Positions 1 through 6,644 of a stretch of 11,385 bases of DNA are shown in pieces; positions within the stretch are counted from its first letter, which is position 1; every line of letters begins with the position of its first letter. The translations under genes and the position numbers were made by a program. The DNA comes from Bacteroidota bacterium (GTDB lineage Bacteria; Bacteroidota; Bacteroidia; Chitinophagales; Chitinophagaceae): assembly GCA_028876035.1 (NCBI GenBank), contig JAGWTK010000094.1, positions 1-11,385 of the forward strand, given 5' to 3'. The notes beneath the pieces are model-generated. The model worked only from the letters and a program-made list of their open reading frames with translations. It did not search any database and was not told the DNA's origin.

Positions 1-881
1 ATGTTCATTTCAAGCAGGGCGCTTTTTACGGAATAGCCTTTGCCAATCATATTCCCGAATGTACGGTTGCGGCTATAGAGTGAATAACAGGTAACCAGCA
101 GATCCCCGAGGTACACAGAAGCTGCGTAGTTGGTTGATTTTGGACCAGGCCCATCGCCCTGATGGACGCCTGGTTCGCCCGGTGAGCTGCCTGCTTTGCG
201 GAGAAAACCGGCCATTTCGTCGGCACAGTTGGCGATAAGTACACTCAGGAAATTATCGCCGTATTCAAGACCATGCGCGATACCTGCACCCAGGGCATAG
301 ATGTTTTTGAGAATAGCAGCATATTGAACTCCGTATACGTCATTATTGCAAACTGTGTTGAGGTAGCTGGTTTTGAAACAAGCGGCCAGTGGCGCCAGCA
401 CCTGCGGGTTCGTTCCGGAAAAAGTCAGGTAAGACAGTTTCTCTGCCGCCACTTCCTCCGCATGGCAGGGACCCATTACGGTGAAATAACGGTGGGGGCT
501 AAGCGAAAAACGTTGAGAAAGGTAATCGTTGAGCAACAAATTTTGCTCAGGGAGAATCCCCTTTACCGCCGATATCACCATTTTCCCGTCGAAACTTCCG
601 GCAGGAAGCGGGTTGAGCGAAGCCGTAATATAGGCTGACGGCATTGCGACAACCAGGCAATCTGAAGCCGCGAACACTTCTTCGATTCCGCTGCTGATGG
701 TAAGCAACCGCGTATCAAAATAAACAGCGCTCAGGTAATGCGGATTGTGGTGCCGTTGCTGCAGGTGCAGGACGGTTTGCGGATTGCGCACCCACCATTG
801 CACCGGGTGCTGGTTATCGGTAAGTATTTTAACCAGCGCGGTCGCCCAGCTACCACCTCCTATTACGCCAAATTTGAACAT
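1..881 (-). CDS. gpsA: NAD(P)H-dependent glycerol-3-phosphate dehydrogenase, C-terminus cut by the window edge
   Basis: Cytoplasmic enzyme that reduces dihydroxyacetone phosphate to sn-glycerol 3-phosphate for phospholipid synthesis. The minus-strand frame from ATG at 881 is open to the left edge, giving 293 codons; the family usually has about 330 residues, so roughly 40 are missing. Visible family features are the N-terminal Rossmann motif GVIGGGSWATAL (residues 5-16), a SAVKGI segment with a conserved Lys (about 107), GPCHAEEVA (137-145), the catalytic-Lys motif AAILKNIYALGAGI (K192) and, in the C-terminal helical domain, YLGDLLVTC followed by SRNRTFG (about 257-276). The start is chosen because the Rossmann strand begins right after it. 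The gene lies behind a terminator and a candidate promoter, so it is probably transcribed apart from the efflux genes upstream. The family call is secure; coenzyme preference cannot be read. Confidence 0.96.
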   Translation of the reverse strand, partial: MFKFGVIGGGSWATALVKILTDNQHPVQWWVRNPQTVLHLQQRHHNPHYLSAVYFDTRLLTISSGIEEVFAASDCLVVAMPSAYITASLNPLPAGSFDGKMVISAVKGILPEQNLLLNDYLSQRFSLSPHRYFTVMGPCHAEEVAAEKLSYLTFSGTNPQVLAPLAACFKTSYLNTVCNNDVYGVQYAAILKNIYALGAGIAHGLEYGDNFLSVLIANCADEMAGFLRKAGSSPGEPGVHQGDGPGPKSTNYAASVYLGDLLVTCYSLYSRNRTFGNMIGKGYSVKSALLEMN

Positions 882-900
882 GCGTCATCAATTCAAAAGT

Positions 901-908
901 CAAAAGTA
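901..908 (-). promoter_or_regulatory. Candidate Bacteroidota -7 box for gpsA
   Basis: On the minus strand this reads TACTTTTG, an exact match to the Bacteroidetes sigma-ABfrA -7 consensus TAnnTTTG. It lies 19 nt upstream of the gpsA start and downstream of the terminator at 950-985, where a separate promoter is needed. No TTTG-like -33 element is found 19-20 nt further upstream. The region is A/T-rich, so a chance match is possible. Confidence 0.4.
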
Positions 909-949
909 AAAAGGTAAAACCATTCTTCGCCCATAGCAGCTGCAATAAA

Positions 950-985
950 AAAAGGTTTAAGTGCTAAGATAGCCTTAAACCTTTT
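950..985 (-). terminator. Intrinsic terminator of the tolC-like/adaptor operon
   Basis: This is a near-perfect palindrome. A 12-bp arm at 950-961 (AAAAGGTTTAAG) pairs with 974-985 (CTTAAACCTTTT). The stem continues as GCTA (963-966) with TAGC (970-973) around a 3-nt loop, with one bulged base at 962. Read on the minus strand, the hairpin lies 36 nt after the adaptor stop and is followed by a U-rich run (TTTTTTTATTGC overlapping the stem base), as expected for Rho-independent termination. The plus-strand side also ends in TTTT, so it could act in both directions, but no plus-strand gene leads into it. Confidence 0.8.
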
Positions 986-1021
986 ATGAATACGAACTGC
1001 GCCAGGATTGCCGCTATTCGC

Positions 1022-2425
1022 TTACTTCTTTGTATCGAAGAGTTTGTCTTTGTCCACCACTTTCACGAGCATGCCATCTTTCAGCAGTTTGCTCACAGTG
1101 CCATAAGGACCGGTGATCACCGTTTCACCTTCTTTTAACCCGCTCAGGATTTCAATGTTGTTGATATCCTGGATATCCGTTTTTACCACCACTTTTTTCA
1201 CTTTATTATCGGGCTGCAGCACGAATACCACTTCGTCCAGATCGGTAACCGCCGATTTCTGATTGTTGTTGTCTGCATTATTATCATCTCCGCCGTTACC
1301 GTTGTTATTGTTACCCTGATCTTTGTTTGCGTTCACCACTTTGTCGGTTCCCTTTTCACGTGTTGTAACAGCATTGATGGGAACAGAAAGCCGGTTTTCG
1401 TGTACTTTGGTTTGTATATCAGCACTGGCGCTCATACCGGGCCGGAAAGGGAATGCTTTGGGTTTATTCGGATCAATCAGATCTTTGTACGATTCCGGTA
1501 AAATGCGTACCCGCACTTCGTAATTGGTAACATCGGTAGAAGTAGTGGAGCTTGCGAGTGACTGGTTGGCCGCGCCCTTGTTGCTGCTGGCAATTTGCGT
1601 AACAACGCCGCGGAATTTGCGTTTGTTGTAAGCATCTACTTCAATGAGTGCAGAATCGCCCAGGTGAACTTTCGGAATATCGTTTTCGCCTACATCCACC
1701 CTGATTTCGATTTTGCTCATATCGGCAACCCGCATCATTTCCGTACCTACATTGAAGCTGTTACCCGCTACACGTTCGCCTTTTTTTACGCTCAGCAATG
1801 AAATCACACCATCCATCGGCGCAGTGATAACCGTGCGTCCCAGGTCTTTGTTAGCACGACTGAGGTTAGCAGCTGCATTTTGAACACCTGCTTGTCCGCC
1901 CCTGATGCCCTGCACCGCGGCATTGTAATTTGCCTTTGCAGTCAGGTAGTTGCTTTCAGCCTGTTCAAACTCGGCTTTTGAAATCACTTTTTCGTCGGCC
2001 AGTTGTTTCTGGCGCTGGTAGGTTTTCTCAGAAAGATCCATGGCCGCTTTCAATGCGTCCAACGCCGCGGTACTGTTGGAGACCTGCGCCTGCTGCTGGT
2101 TCACCGCTGCAGCCGCCTGGTCGCGCTGTGTTGCGTAGATATCGGCATAGATACGTGCCAGGACCTGTCCGCGGCGAACACTGTCACCTTCTGCAACGTT
2201 CAGTTCTACGATCTCACCGGAGATATCGGGGCTTACTTTTACTTCAATTTCAGGGTACACTTTTCCGCTGGCCGTTACTGTTTCTATGATGGTTCTTTTC
2301 TGGACTTTTTCGGCCGTTACCTTAGTGCCTTCATCTTTGCCAAAGACACCGGCTTTCTGCGCCACAATAAGAATGACAATGAAAGCGGCCAGTCCAACCA
2401 GTATCCAGATTAATTTTTTGCTCAT
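1022..2425 (-). CDS. Periplasmic adaptor subunit of a tripartite efflux system (HlyD/MacA-type membrane fusion protein)
   Basis: Bridges an inner-membrane pump to a TolC-type outer-membrane channel. The 467-residue protein has an N-terminal signal anchor (about 5-22), with no lipobox Cys. A split lipoyl/biotinyl-like domain follows: first half about 60-95, including VSPDISGEIVELNVAEGDSV, and second half about 196-232, including TAPMDGVISLLSVKKGERV. An Ala/Gln-rich helical hairpin (about 97-193) lies between the halves. A beta-barrel (about 237-340, with FRPGMSASADIQTK near its end) and a membrane-proximal domain (about 341-455, with LKEGETVITGP) complete the fold. An unusual Asn/Gly/Asp-rich stretch (about 367-389) interrupts the last domain. 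It is cotranscribed with the TolC-like gene 46 nt upstream. Domain order fits MacA-like adaptors serving ABC pumps, but no pump gene is adjacent, so the substrate is unknown. Confidence 0.93.
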   Translation of the reverse strand: MSKKLIWILVGLAAFIVILIVAQKAGVFGKDEGTKVTAEKVQKRTIIETVTASGKVYPEIEVKVSPDISGEIVELNVAEGDSVRRGQVLARIYADIYATQRDQAAAAVNQQQAQVSNSTAALDALKAAMDLSEKTYQRQKQLADEKVISKAEFEQAESNYLTAKANYNAAVQGIRGGQAGVQNAAANLSRANKDLGRTVITAPMDGVISLLSVKKGERVAGNSFNVGTEMMRVADMSKIEIRVDVGENDIPKVHLGDSALIEVDAYNKRKFRGVVTQIASSNKGAANQSLASSTTSTDVTNYEVRVRILPESYKDLIDPNKPKAFPFRPGMSASADIQTKVHENRLSVPINAVTTREKGTDKVVNANKDQGNNNNGNGGDDNNADNNNQKSAVTDLDEVVFVLQPDNKVKKVVVKTDIQDINNIEILSGLKEGETVITGPYGTVSKLLKDGMLVKVVDKDKLFDTKK

Positions 2426-2471
2426 GAGAAAACTATTACAGTGGTGTTAATGATGGTTTCTTGGGTTTCCT

Positions 2472-3935
2472 TTATTGCAGGCGAAGACCGAGGCCTTTAT
2501 AGTATTCCAGCACTTTCATTTTAAATACATAATCGTAGTGCGCGTTCACCAGGTCCAATTTCGCTTTCGTATAATTTGTTTGGCTGATGATCAGGTCATA
2601 CGTTCCCAGCAAGCCGAGATTATAACGCTTGTTGGCAAAATCGTAGGCCTTCTGTGTTGAATTTACAGTTACCTGGTTTGCGTTGAATTTTTGAAGGGCA
2701 GCCGTTGCATTGTTATATGCCTGGTAGATGTTTTGCTTAAGTGTTTGGTCAATTTGTTCGCGGCTCACTTTTGCATTGGTCAGGTTAAGTTTGGATTTCT
2801 CATAGTTGATGCGTGCAGAACCGCTGTTGAAGATGGGTATATTGATGGTCAGCCCGATGTTTTGTGAAAAGTTATTGCTCAATTGATTGCCCCATCCACC
2901 CCAAAGTCCGCCAAATGACTTACCGCTTTGCTGGAATGTATAATTGGGAGATAAAACGGGATAATTGACTCCGTTTATGGTAGTAATGGCACCCGTCGTG
3001 GGAAAATAGCCATTCAACGTAGCACCCGTTACTTCTTTAAACGGATTGGAGAATCGGGTATTCAGTCCGCCAAAAGCCCCGATCGTGGGATACATCAGTG
3101 CACGGCTGGCTTTGGAAGCGGCTTCCAGGGACTTGATGCGCAGTTCGTTTGATTTCTGTGCTGGTTGTGATTTCAGGGCGGTAGCATATACATAATCGGG
3201 TTGCAGCTCAGCGATCGGATCCACCGGAATCATGTCTACCGGCGGCGCATCCAGTTCAAATGGCTCCGCAGCATCGAGGTACATTTGGGCCTTTAATGCA
3301 AGCACACTTTGGATAGCATTGGCTTTTGCCGAAATCAGTGAGGAACTGTCCGTGGCAAGCTGTGCTTCGAGTTGCACCGCATTCAATTCGGGCAGCGAGC
3401 CGGCTTCCACGCGCTTCCGGGTATCTGCCAGCTGGCTTTGCGTTTGTGCTACCTGTGCTTCTACTACTTTTACCTGTTCGCTGGCCAGCAAAGCCTGGAG
3501 GTAATTGGTAGCAACATTGAGGGCCAAATCATTCTTTGCTTTTTCAATGTCCATTTTAGAAGCCTCCGCTCCAAAACGCGCTGCCAGTATATTGTTACGG
3601 ATGTTATTCCAGTTGAAGATGGTGATATTGGTCTGAAAGTTATATTGCTGGAACAATAACTGCGTATTGGTGAACTGGTTGGTGGTGGGATCAATGGATC
3701 GTCCAAACTGCAAACCGGTATTGGCGCTTCCGCTGGCAAATGGGTATTGCGAAAGCCTGTTCTGGCGCAGGGTAAGGGAGTCAAAAGAAGCAGTAATGCC
3801 TGCCTGCTTTACGAGCACATTGTGTTCCCATGCGTATTCCACGCACTTTTTCAAACCCCATTTTTCCTGTGCAAGCGCAGGCAGCCCAACAGATAAGAGG
3901 ATAAGGTAGCTAAGGAGCGGTCTCATTAGTTTCAT
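2472..3935 (-). CDS. TolC family outer-membrane efflux protein
   Basis: Forms the outer-membrane and periplasmic channel of a tripartite export system. The 487-residue protein has a signal peptide (about 1-22, hydrophobic core LLSYLILLSVGLPALAQ). Two outer-membrane efflux protein repeats follow, about 27-215 and 240-480. The first repeat has the segments GLQFGRSIDPTTNQF and VATNYLQALLASEQVKVVEAQ, and the second has NYEKSKLNLTNAKVSREQ and KRYNLGLLGTYDLI, the usual helix and strand signatures. Length is normal for the family. The start at 3935 gives a positively charged n-region; a second Met at residue 4 would work equally well. It is the first gene of a two-gene operon with the adaptor, which implies joint function. 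Cargo cannot be deduced. Confidence 0.94.
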   Translation of the reverse strand: MKLMRPLLSYLILLSVGLPALAQEKWGLKKCVEYAWEHNVLVKQAGITASFDSLTLRQNRLSQYPFASGSANTGLQFGRSIDPTTNQFTNTQLLFQQYNFQTNITIFNWNNIRNNILAARFGAEASKMDIEKAKNDLALNVATNYLQALLASEQVKVVEAQVAQTQSQLADTRKRVEAGSLPELNAVQLEAQLATDSSSLISAKANAIQSVLALKAQMYLDAAEPFELDAPPVDMIPVDPIAELQPDYVYATALKSQPAQKSNELRIKSLEAASKASRALMYPTIGAFGGLNTRFSNPFKEVTGATLNGYFPTTGAITTINGVNYPVLSPNYTFQQSGKSFGGLWGGWGNQLSNNFSQNIGLTINIPIFNSGSARINYEKSKLNLTNAKVSREQIDQTLKQNIYQAYNNATAALQKFNANQVTVNSTQKAYDFANKRYNLGLLGTYDLIISQTNYTKAKLDLVNAHYDYVFKMKVLEYYKGLGLRLQ

Positions 3936-4008
3936 TCGGTAAATTTAGTTAGCGCCTATGCTTGTAGAGCGGTTTTGTGATAAACGGTCTGATTTCTTTT
4001 ACAGGCCG

Positions 4009-4016
4009 CAAAATTA
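4009..4016 (-). promoter_or_regulatory. Candidate -7 box for the efflux operon
   Basis: On the minus strand this reads TAATTTTG, matching TAnnTTTG, about 74 nt upstream of the TolC-like start in the 102-nt gap behind the lyase gene. No convincing -33 element is seen at the expected spacing. A small inverted repeat (AAGGG 4016-4020 with CCCTT 4027-4031) touches the box. It is too short to be a convincing terminator for the lyase operon, so read-through from the permease/lyase genes cannot be excluded. Confidence 0.3.
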
Positions 4017-4037
4017 AGGGTTTGGCCCCTTGGTGTT

Positions 4038-5207
4038 TTAGTGAAGGCCCGCATTCGCCAATGCCTGCCGGATATCAGCTTCCAGGTAGGCCGGTTCTTC
4101 CAGGCCGAAATAAAACCGGATCATGCGGTGTTCCCTGTTCGCTGGATCAAATTGTGCGTCTGTAAGCGATGCACATTTGGGCAGCGCGAGGCTTTCATGA
4201 CCGCCCCAGCTCACGGCCATGAGTATATGACGGAGCGATTCACAGAAGGTAACAATCCCCGACCGGGTATTTGCTTTCAGAACAACCGTTACAAGTCCGC
4301 ATGCACCCGACATTTGTCGCTGCGCAAGATCATATTGCGGAAAAGAAGGGTCCAGGGGAAAAATCACTTCTTCAAATGCAGGATGCTGCTGAAGAAACTG
4401 CAGGAGCTGACGGGTCGTAGCGGTAATGCGCTCCAGCCTTGCAGGCAGCGTACGCAGCCCGCGGATCATCAGCCAGGCGTTGAAAGGTGAAGTACCAATG
4501 CCCATATTAAGGTATTCGCTGTCGAATATCTTCTTCATCATTGCATGTGTTCCGCTCAGTACGCCGCCTACCGTATCACTGTGTCCATTAATGTATTTTG
4601 TAGTCGTTTGCATGGCGAGGTCGATACCCAGTTCAACCGGCCGCTGGTAAAGAGGCGTACAGTAACTGTTGTCGATTACGGTAACAATACCCCGGGGTTT
4701 TGCCAGTGCTGCTATGGCAGCCAGATCCTGTAATTCGTAAGTGAGACTATTGGGCGACTCGAGATAAATCAATTTTGTATCTGGGCGGAGGGCTGCTTCA
4801 AAATTCTTTGTGTTGGTGCCATCCACATAACTGGTGCTTACGCCAAACCTTGGCAATATATTGTCAAACATCTTCCATGCCCAGGTATAAGGCTGACGGA
4901 CGGAGACTATGTGGTCGCCCGACTGTACATTCGCAAATACGGCAGCGAAAATGGCGGAAGCACCACTGTTAAAGACCAGCGCGTCTTCTGCACCGTCCAA
5001 TGCAGCAAGTTTTTTACGCAGTATATCGACGGTAGGATTGAGTCCGCGGCTGTAGAGGTAGCCGCTCATCTCATCTTCGAAAGCAAGCCGCAAATCATCT
5101 ACTTTCTTAAAAGCAAAATTGCTGGTTTGTACAATGGGCGGCGACACTGCATTGAAGTAGGCATCGCGATCTTCTCCGAGTTCGTTGATGATATAGGACA
5201 GGTCCAT
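4038..5207 (-). CDS. PLP-dependent trans-sulfuration enzyme family protein, probably a cystathionine beta-lyase-like C-S lyase
   Basis: Cytoplasmic enzyme of the Cys/Met-metabolism PLP family (fold type I), 389 residues, normal length. Visible features are YSRGLNPT (52-59; Tyr and Arg reach the neighbouring subunit's PLP phosphate), FNSGASAI (79-86), an active-site Tyr in RQPYTWAW (107), the PLP-pyridine Asp in VIDNSYCTPLY (D179), the Schiff-base Lys in TTTKYINGHSD (K204), SWGGHESL (333-340) and the substrate-carboxylate Arg in MIRFYFGLE (R364). Trp after Ser in SWGG, and YLESPNS (148-154), resemble E. coli MetC more than gamma-synthases or gamma-lyases, which usually have SLGG. It starts 2 nt after the permease stop, so the two are almost certainly translationally coupled. 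Beta-lyase activity on cystathionine or a related thioether is inferred; methionine gamma-lyase or a specialised C-S lyase remains possible. Confidence 0.9.
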   Translation of the reverse strand: MDLSYIINELGEDRDAYFNAVSPPIVQTSNFAFKKVDDLRLAFEDEMSGYLYSRGLNPTVDILRKKLAALDGAEDALVFNSGASAIFAAVFANVQSGDHIVSVRQPYTWAWKMFDNILPRFGVSTSYVDGTNTKNFEAALRPDTKLIYLESPNSLTYELQDLAAIAALAKPRGIVTVIDNSYCTPLYQRPVELGIDLAMQTTTKYINGHSDTVGGVLSGTHAMMKKIFDSEYLNMGIGTSPFNAWLMIRGLRTLPARLERITATTRQLLQFLQQHPAFEEVIFPLDPSFPQYDLAQRQMSGACGLVTVVLKANTRSGIVTFCESLRHILMAVSWGGHESLALPKCASLTDAQFDPANREHRMIRFYFGLEEPAYLEADIRQALANAGLH

Positions 5208-5209
5208 TT

Positions 5210-6589
5210 TTATACGCGTGATTTTTTAAAGCGGTTAACGGTAAAATACACAATTATAAATGCAAGCATAACCAGACTGCCTACCAGCGCGGCATTCTTG
5301 TTGTTCCTGTAATCGACGGCAATACTGATGGCCACAAAAACATAAGCCGCGATAAACAGCAGTGGCAGCCAGGGATACAGCTTCATGGTGTAGATAGCGC
5401 CTTCATTTTCTTTTGCCCTTTTCCGCAATATAAATATCGTGGCGGCCGACAGGACCATCCCAAAGCTGTCCAGGAAAATCGAAAAGCTCAGGATGGTGTC
5501 AAATTCCTTTGCCCAGAAAACGATCAAAATACAAAGTGCAGCAAAGACAGTGAGCGATATGGTAAGGGTATCGGTGCGGCTATTGCGCTTCTGGAATATT
5601 GCGGGCAGGATTCCATCTTCGCTCATGGCAAACATTACCCGGGGATTGCTCATCAGCAACACGTTTACATAAGCGAGTACGCTGAGAAAAAGGAATACAG
5701 AAAGGATTCGTTCTGCATTTACACCAAATATTTTGGAGGCCATAATGGCGGCGATATTCTTTGTTTGTGCCTGGTGCAGTGTATCGAAACCAATCACCCG
5801 CACATAGGCATAATTGATCGTAAGGTAGAGCAGGATGATAATGCTGATCCCAAAGAAGATGCCCCTGGGAATATTCCGGCGGGCATTGTCTACCTCGGCG
5901 CCGAAGTTGATAGTTTGCTGGTATCCGCCATAAGAAAAATTCACTGCTACCAATCCGATCCCAAACGCCTTGATGTAGTCGATGGTCGATGGAGCAACCG
6001 CAGTGGCTGATGAAAGGACATGTGGTGGAGCGGCGAAGAATACCGGCGTTATCAGCAGGAGGATGAGCGTAATCTTTACGATTGTCAGCACGTTCTGTGT
6101 GCGGGCGCTCATTTTAAGGCCGAGCAGGTTTACACCGTAAAAAATCACAATGGCAGCGATGGCGATGGCCGCATGCACATTCTGTACAAATGAAGCATTG
6201 GCTGGTATTTTCATCCAAACGGCATCCCCTGAATTTGGGATAAGGATCCCCGTTATATATTCGCCTCCTACCAGCGCTACACCGGCGAGTGAGGCTGCAT
6301 TGGATACCAGTATTACGCAATTAATGCCAAAGGCCACCGAAGGATGGTAGGCATAGGAGAATACTTTGTAATAACCGCCGGTAACGGGAAGACGGCTTCC
6401 GATCTCCGCATAAGTGAGTGCGCCGCACCAGGCCACCAGCCCACCCGCCAGCCAGGCCAGGAAAAAAACCGCTTCCGACGGCACCGCCTGTGCAACGTTC
6501 AGGGGTGCCCTGAAAATACCCATGCCAATAACGAGACTAACAACGATCATGGTGAAATCGAAAATGGTCAGCCGCGCTTTAGTGGTCAT
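5210..6589 (-). CDS. APC superfamily amino acid permease
   Basis: Inner-membrane amino acid transporter, 459 residues, with about 12 predicted membrane segments, the usual number. TM1 carries the unwound substrate-binding motif GMGIF (22-26). It is followed by LTYAEIGSRLPVTGGYY (58-74), a hallmark of the amino acid/polyamine/organocation superfamily. Further family motifs are NFSYGGYQQTINFGAEVDNARRNIPRG (split around 217-243) in the TM6 region, and NPRVMFAMSEDGILP (315-329) near TM8. It is the first gene of a two-gene unit with the PLP lyase, suggesting that it imports or exchanges that enzyme's substrate or product, perhaps a sulfur amino acid. That is inference from linkage; the sequence does not fix the substrate. 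It is divergent from the TonB-dependent receptor gene across 55 bp. Confidence 0.93.
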   Translation of the reverse strand: MTTKARLTIFDFTMIVVSLVIGMGIFRAPLNVAQAVPSEAVFFLAWLAGGLVAWCGALTYAEIGSRLPVTGGYYKVFSYAYHPSVAFGINCVILVSNAASLAGVALVGGEYITGILIPNSGDAVWMKIPANASFVQNVHAAIAIAAIVIFYGVNLLGLKMSARTQNVLTIVKITLILLLITPVFFAAPPHVLSSATAVAPSTIDYIKAFGIGLVAVNFSYGGYQQTINFGAEVDNARRNIPRGIFFGISIIILLYLTINYAYVRVIGFDTLHQAQTKNIAAIMASKIFGVNAERILSVFLFLSVLAYVNVLLMSNPRVMFAMSEDGILPAIFQKRNSRTDTLTISLTVFAALCILIVFWAKEFDTILSFSIFLDSFGMVLSAATIFILRKRAKENEGAIYTMKLYPWLPLLFIAAYVFVAISIAVDYRNNKNAALVGSLVMLAFIIVYFTVNRFKKSRV

Positions 6590-6644
6590 GCAATGAAGAT
6601 AATGAATAATACGTTCTACCTTTAATCAACCAAAATGGCTATTC
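6590..6644. promoter_or_regulatory. Divergent promoter region between the permease and a TonB-dependent receptor
   Basis: Both start codons face away from this 55-bp A/T-rich gap, so it must hold or overlap both promoters. Minus strand: TTTG (6631-6634) is followed after exactly 19 nt by TATTATTC (6604-6611), a -33/-7 pair with a perfect -33 and a 6-of-8 -7 box for the permease/lyase unit; the leader would be only about 10 nt. Plus strand: TACCTTTA (6617-6624) matches 7 of 8 positions of TAnnTTTG, 20 nt before the receptor start, without a clear -33. The two candidates overlap physically, so transcription may be mutually exclusive. No operator palindrome is evident. Confidence 0.4.

Noticed and set aside
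273..638. A 121-codon plus-strand open frame at the left edge
   Set aside because: It is antisense to gpsA, whose minus-strand frame carries all expected motifs continuously across this stretch.
1259..1327. Asn-rich stretch considered as a frameshift artefact
   Set aside because: The frame continues cleanly into recognisable adaptor sequence on both sides, so it is a genuine in-frame low-complexity segment.
4016..4031. Inverted repeat AAGGG/CCCTT after the lyase stop, considered as a terminator
   Set aside because: The stem is only 5 bp and is followed by AATTTT rather than a proper U run, so it is too weak to call.
4041..4490. A 149-codon plus-strand open frame
   Set aside because: It is antisense to the conserved C-terminal half of the PLP lyase and its product shows no family features.
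6590..6644. Possible SAM or other riboswitch ahead of the permease/lyase unit
   Set aside because: The gap is only 55 bp and is shared by two divergent starts, so it has no room for an aptamer.
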